From assembly GCA_035656095.1 (NCBI GenBank), contig DASRTE010000130.1, forward strand, positions 1-7,930: a stretch of 7,930 nucleotides of DNA. Reading direction: 5' to 3'. Below the pieces are notes generated by a model. The model did not search any database. It was not told the origin of the DNA and saw nothing but the letters and a program-made list of their open reading frames with translations. This document shows positions 5,941-7,930 of this stretch, piece by piece (the first letter of the stretch is position 1; every line of letters begins with the position of its first letter). This DNA is from DASRTE01 sp035656095. Its GTDB lineage: Bacteria > Actinomycetota > Actinomycetes > Jiangellales > Jiangellaceae. The translations under genes were made by a program, and so were the position numbers.

Positions 5941-5982
5941 CGTCGAGCGGCGTCCGGCTCCGCCGGGCCCGAGCGGTCGACG
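5941..5982 (+). terminator. Two-tier stem-loop between mdh and icd; possible weak terminator
   Basis: CGTCGA (5941-5946) pairs with TCGACG (5977-5982). Inside, GTCCGGC (5952-5958) pairs with GCCGGGC (5962-5968), seven pairs with one G-U around a three-base loop. GAGCGG also occurs as a direct repeat at 5945-5950 and 5971-5976. There is no T-run. It could end mdh transcripts or structure the icd leader. A transcript starting near 5945 from the candidate icd promoter would lack most of the outer left arm. Confidence 0.35.
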
Positions 5983-6004
5983 GTGCGACGGGAGAACCCT
6001 GCGG

Positions 6005-7222
6005 ATGGCGAAGATCAAGGTAGCGGGCCCGGTCGTCGAGCTCGACGGCGACGAGATGACGCGCATCATCTGGGCGTTCATCAAGGACCGGCTGATCCAC
6101 CCCTATCTCGATGTGGATCTGCAGTACTTCGACCTGTCCATCCAGAACCGTGACGCCACGGACGACCGGGTGACCGTCGATGCCGCGAACGCCATCGACG
6201 AGCACGGCGTCGGCGTCAAGTGTGCGACGATCACGCCGGACGAGGCGCGGGTCGAGGAGTTCGGCCTCAAGCAGATGTGGCGGTCGCCGAACGGCACGAT
6301 TCGCAACATCCTCGGCGGGGTGATCTTCCGTGAGCCGATCGTCATCTCGAACATCCCGCGGTTGGTACCGGGCTGGAAGAAACCCATCGTGATCGGCCGT
6401 CACGCGCACGGCGACCAGTACAAGGCGAGCGACTTCGTCGTGCCCGGCCCCGGCACGGTGACGATCACGTACACGCCCGCAGACGACGGCAAGCCGGTGG
6501 AGACCCGGGTCGCCGACTTCACCGGGGGTGGGGTCGCCATGGGCATGTACAACTACGACGACTCGATCCGCGACTTCGCCCGTGCGTCGTTCCGGTACGG
6601 CCTGGAGCGCACGTTCCCGGTCTACCTGTCCACCAAGAACACGATCCTCAAGGCCTACGACGGCCGGTTCAAGGACCTGTTCGCCGAGGTGTTCGAGGCG
6701 GAGTTCCAGTCCGACTTCGAGGCAGCCGGGATCACCTACGAGCACCGCCTGATCGACGACATGGTGGCGGCGGCGTTGAAGTGGGAGGGCGGATACGTCT
6801 GGGCCTGCAAGAACTACGACGGCGACGTGCAGTCCGACACCGTTGCCCAGGGCTTCGGTTCGCTCGGTCTGATGACCTCGGTGCTCATGACCCCCGACGG
6901 GAAGGTCGAGGCCGAGGCCGCGCACGGCACCGTCACCCGCCACTACCGCCAGCACCAGCAGGGCAAGCCCACATCGACCAACCCGATCGCCTCGATCTTT
7001 GCGTGGACCAGGGGCCTCGAGCACCGCGGCAAGCTCGACGACACACCCGACGTGGTGGGTTTCGCCGAGACCCTCGAGCGAGTCTGCGTCGAAACCGTCG
7101 AGAGCGGTCAGATGACCAAGGACCTCGCTCTGCTCGTCGGCCCCGACCAGAGCTGGCTGACCACCGAGGAGTTCCTCGCGGCCCTCGACGACAACCTGCA
7201 GAAGGCCACCTCGTCCGGCTGA
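6005..7222 (+). CDS. icd: NADP-dependent isocitrate dehydrogenase, eukaryote-like (type II) homodimeric class
   Basis: Icd decarboxylates isocitrate oxidatively to 2-oxoglutarate, CO2 and NADPH. The 405 residues can be aligned by eye almost without gaps to human IDH1. SPNGTIRNILGGVIFRE (94-110) gives Ser94, Asn96, Arg100 and Arg109. IGRHAHGDQYK (130-140) gives Arg132 and Tyr139, and STKNTIL gives Lys211 (human Lys212). LIDDMVA (249-255) gives Asp252, and YDGDVQSD (271-278) the metal-binding Asp274 (human Asp275). HGTVTRHYR (307-315) carries Arg312-His313, the pair that reads the NADP 2'-phosphate. All expected active-site residues are present. GGAG at 5991-5994 lies ten bases before ATG 6005. 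From memory this class also occurs in mycobacteria (Icd1); it differs from the E. coli-type and the monomeric enzymes. It completes a citrate synthase, Mdh and Icd set in this window. Confidence 0.96.
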   Translation: MAKIKVAGPVVELDGDEMTRIIWAFIKDRLIHPYLDVDLQYFDLSIQNRDATDDRVTVDAANAIDEHGVGVKCATITPDEARVEEFGLKQMWRSPNGTIRNILGGVIFREPIVISNIPRLVPGWKKPIVIGRHAHGDQYKASDFVVPGPGTVTITYTPADDGKPVETRVADFTGGGVAMGMYNYDDSIRDFARASFRYGLERTFPVYLSTKNTILKAYDGRFKDLFAEVFEAEFQSDFEAAGITYEHRLIDDMVAAALKWEGGYVWACKNYDGDVQSDTVAQGFGSLGLMTSVLMTPDGKVEAEAAHGTVTRHYRQHQQGKPTSTNPIASIFAWTRGLEHRGKLDDTPDVVGFAETLERVCVETVESGQMTKDLALLVGPDQSWLTTEEFLAALDDNLQKATSSG

Positions 7223-7226
7223 CTCG

Positions 7227-7252
7227 CCGGCGCTACGTGTCCACGGCGCCGG
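7227..7252 (+). terminator. Strong GC hairpin just after icd
   Basis: CCGGCGC (7227-7233) pairs perfectly with GCGCCGG (7246-7252). Inside, CGT (7236-7238) pairs with ACG (7243-7245) around a GTCC loop, leaving a two-base TA bulge. It starts five bases after the icd stop and is followed by about 200 bases without a gene, as expected for a terminator. The lack of a T-run is usual in high-GC actinobacteria but keeps the call provisional. Confidence 0.5.
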
Positions 7253-7350
7253 GGCCAACTCTCCGGCTGACGGGGGCCGATCCGGACCGACGACCGAAAC
7301 CCCGTTGTGTCGCGGGGAAATCCGTACCGATCGCAGCTACCGTGACTGCG

Positions 7351-7380
7351 TTGCGCGCATCTCCGTCCGGGGCATACGCT
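7351..7380 (+). promoter_or_regulatory. Candidate promoter for the sugar-binding lipoprotein operon
   Basis: TTGCGC (7351-7356) and TACGCT (7375-7380) are separated by 18 bases, fitting a relaxed TTGACN/TANNNT promoter. The hexamer is followed by CGCG, like the other -10 candidates here. Transcription would start near 7387, giving a leader of about 70 bases. It lies in the largest gap of the window (7223-7454), between a hairpin and a functionally unrelated gene, where a new promoter is expected. Confidence 0.4.
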
Positions 7381-7388
7381 CGCGGCGC

Positions 7389-7430
7389 AGTCGAACGGCT
7401 CGAGGCACGTCAGCAGCCGTCAGGCCGACT
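7389..7430 (+). promoter_or_regulatory. Leader stem-loop with a CGTCAG direct repeat upstream of the lipoprotein gene
   Basis: AGTCG (7389-7393) and CGGCT (7396-7400) pair with CGACT (7426-7430) and AGCCG (7415-7419), giving ten pairs split by an uneven internal loop. Overlapping this, CGTCAG occurs at 7408-7413 and 7418-7423, two copies one helical turn (10 bases) apart. Placed just after the presumed transcription start, it could be a repressor site or an RNA leader structure. Neither is proven. Confidence 0.3.
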
Positions 7431-7454
7431 AGCACGACACCACGAGGGGTGGAC

Positions 7455-7930
7455 ATGGCAAGCAAGCGAAAGGGCTTCACCTGGATCGCGCTGTTCGCGG
7501 CGCTCGGCCTGGTGATGGCGGCGTGTGGCGACGACGACGACGGCGGCACGGCCGAGTCGGACGGCACGGAATCGCCGGCAGGGGGCGAGGGCAGCATCTG
7601 GGTGCTCCTCCCCGACACCGAGTCGTCGGACCGCTGGGAAGAAGACGACCGGCGGTACTTCGCGGAGAACTTCGAGGCCGCCGGCCTCGCCGAGGGCGAG
7701 GACTTCACGATCGTGAACGCCGAGAACGACCCGGCCACGCAGCAGTCCCAGGCCGAACAGGCGATCAACGACGGCGCGAGCGTCATCGTGCTCACGAGCC
7801 TCGACACCGGCTCGGGCGCGACGATCATCGACCAGGCCACCGAGGCGGATGTCCAAGTCCTCGAGTACGACCGGTTCAACACCGGAGGTGCCGGCGGGGC
7901 CGCCTACGTCAGTTTCGACAACGTGAAGGT
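7455..7930 (+). CDS. XylF-like sugar ABC transporter substrate-binding lipoprotein (3' end outside window)
   Basis: Only the first 158 codons are present; the frame is open to the window edge. A lipoprotein signal is clear: basic MASKRK, a hydrophobic stretch (8-23), and Cys24 in VMAAC, with Met at -3 being a tolerated but uncommon lipobox residue. Cys24 is followed by an acidic Gly/Ser-rich linker, about 25-47, starting GDDDDGG. The binding-protein domain (Peripla_BP_4 type) begins near SIWVLLPD (47-54). It continues with SDRWEEDDRRYF, the QQSQAEQAINDGASVIVL segment (96-113), VLEYDRFNTGG (135-145) and YVSFDNVK (151-158). The last two correspond to the YDR and YISFDN segments of E. coli XylF, suggesting xylose or a related sugar. 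GAGGGG (7444-7449) lies five bases before ATG 7455. It would sit on the outer face of the membrane, delivering sugar to a permease and ATPase probably encoded downstream. Exact sugar unknown. Confidence 0.88.
   Translation, partial: MASKRKGFTWIALFAALGLVMAACGDDDDGGTAESDGTESPAGGEGSIWVLLPDTESSDRWEEDDRRYFAENFEAAGLAEGEDFTIVNAENDPATQQSQAEQAINDGASVIVLTSLDTGSGATIIDQATEADVQVLEYDRFNTGGAGGAAYVSFDNVK

Noticed and set aside
5513..7258. Long minus-strand open frame (581 codons) opposite the end of mdh and all of icd
   Set aside because: It is antisense to two well-supported enzymes with complete motifs. Its translation is rich in Arg, Asp, His and Val as expected of a GC-rich shadow, and I recognise no domain.
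7305..7330. TTGTGT ... TACCGA as an alternative promoter for the lipoprotein gene
   Set aside because: The spacer is only 14 bases and the second hexamer lacks the final T of TANNNT. The pair at 7351-7380 fits better.
1..7930. Mobile elements, CRISPR arrays, tRNA genes, or a defence or biosynthetic cassette
   Set aside because: No transposase or integrase motifs, no regularly spaced repeats, no tRNA-like cloverleaf and no atypical genes were seen. Coding and base use look uniform, and nearly all space is taken by housekeeping genes.

Overview
The window is about 7.9 kb of GC-rich DNA from a high-GC actinobacterium. It is densely packed, with every supported gene on the + strand. Evidence for the group: actinobacteria-type small proteins (DUF5302-like, DUF3017-like), G/C-dominated third positions, GTG starts, GTGA stop/start overlaps and TANNNT-type -10 elements. 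From memory, the gene neighbourhood (purN-purH ... folD-DUF3017-mdh) is close to that of Streptomyces. The malate dehydrogenase, however, is the LDH-like class and not the class I recall from Streptomyces and Mycobacterium. With the XylF-like lipoprotein this makes a deeper branch such as Acidimicrobiia plausible, but that is inference.

Layout. (1) 56-2247: purN and purH, translationally coupled by a 4-base overlap; both enzymes use 10-formyl-THF in purine synthesis. (2) 2248-2347: a 100-base gap holding a large two-tier stem-loop just before the next ribosome binding site. (3) 2348-3450: a small DUF5302-like protein and folD, five bases apart; FolD makes the 10-formyl-THF used by PurN and PurH. 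(4) 3491-4914: citrate synthase, overlapped by 4 bases by a small DUF3017-like membrane protein. (5) 4967-5923: malate dehydrogenase. (6) 6005-7222: NADP-dependent isocitrate dehydrogenase of the eukaryote-like class. (7) 7223-7454: an intergenic region with a hairpin after icd, a candidate promoter and a structured leader. (8) 7455 to the window edge: the first 158 codons of a XylF-like sugar-binding lipoprotein, probably the first gene of an ABC transporter operon.

Functionally the window joins one-carbon/purine metabolism (PurN, PurH, FolD) to the oxidative TCA branch (Mdh makes oxaloacetate, citrate synthase makes citrate, Icd makes 2-oxoglutarate and NADPH; aconitase is not here). A new transcription unit for carbohydrate uptake then begins. 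Five gaps contain a similar TANNNT-[CG]-[GA]-C-[CG] element at promoter-like distances, suggesting that several of these closely packed genes have their own promoters.

This is largely a housekeeping region. I found no mobile element, CRISPR array, tRNA, rRNA or defence-like cassette, and I do not claim a new system. The points most worth a second look are the composite stem-loop before the DUF5302-folD pair, the shared promoter-like motif, the citrate synthase gene lying between folD and its usual DUF3017 neighbour, and the class of the malate dehydrogenase.
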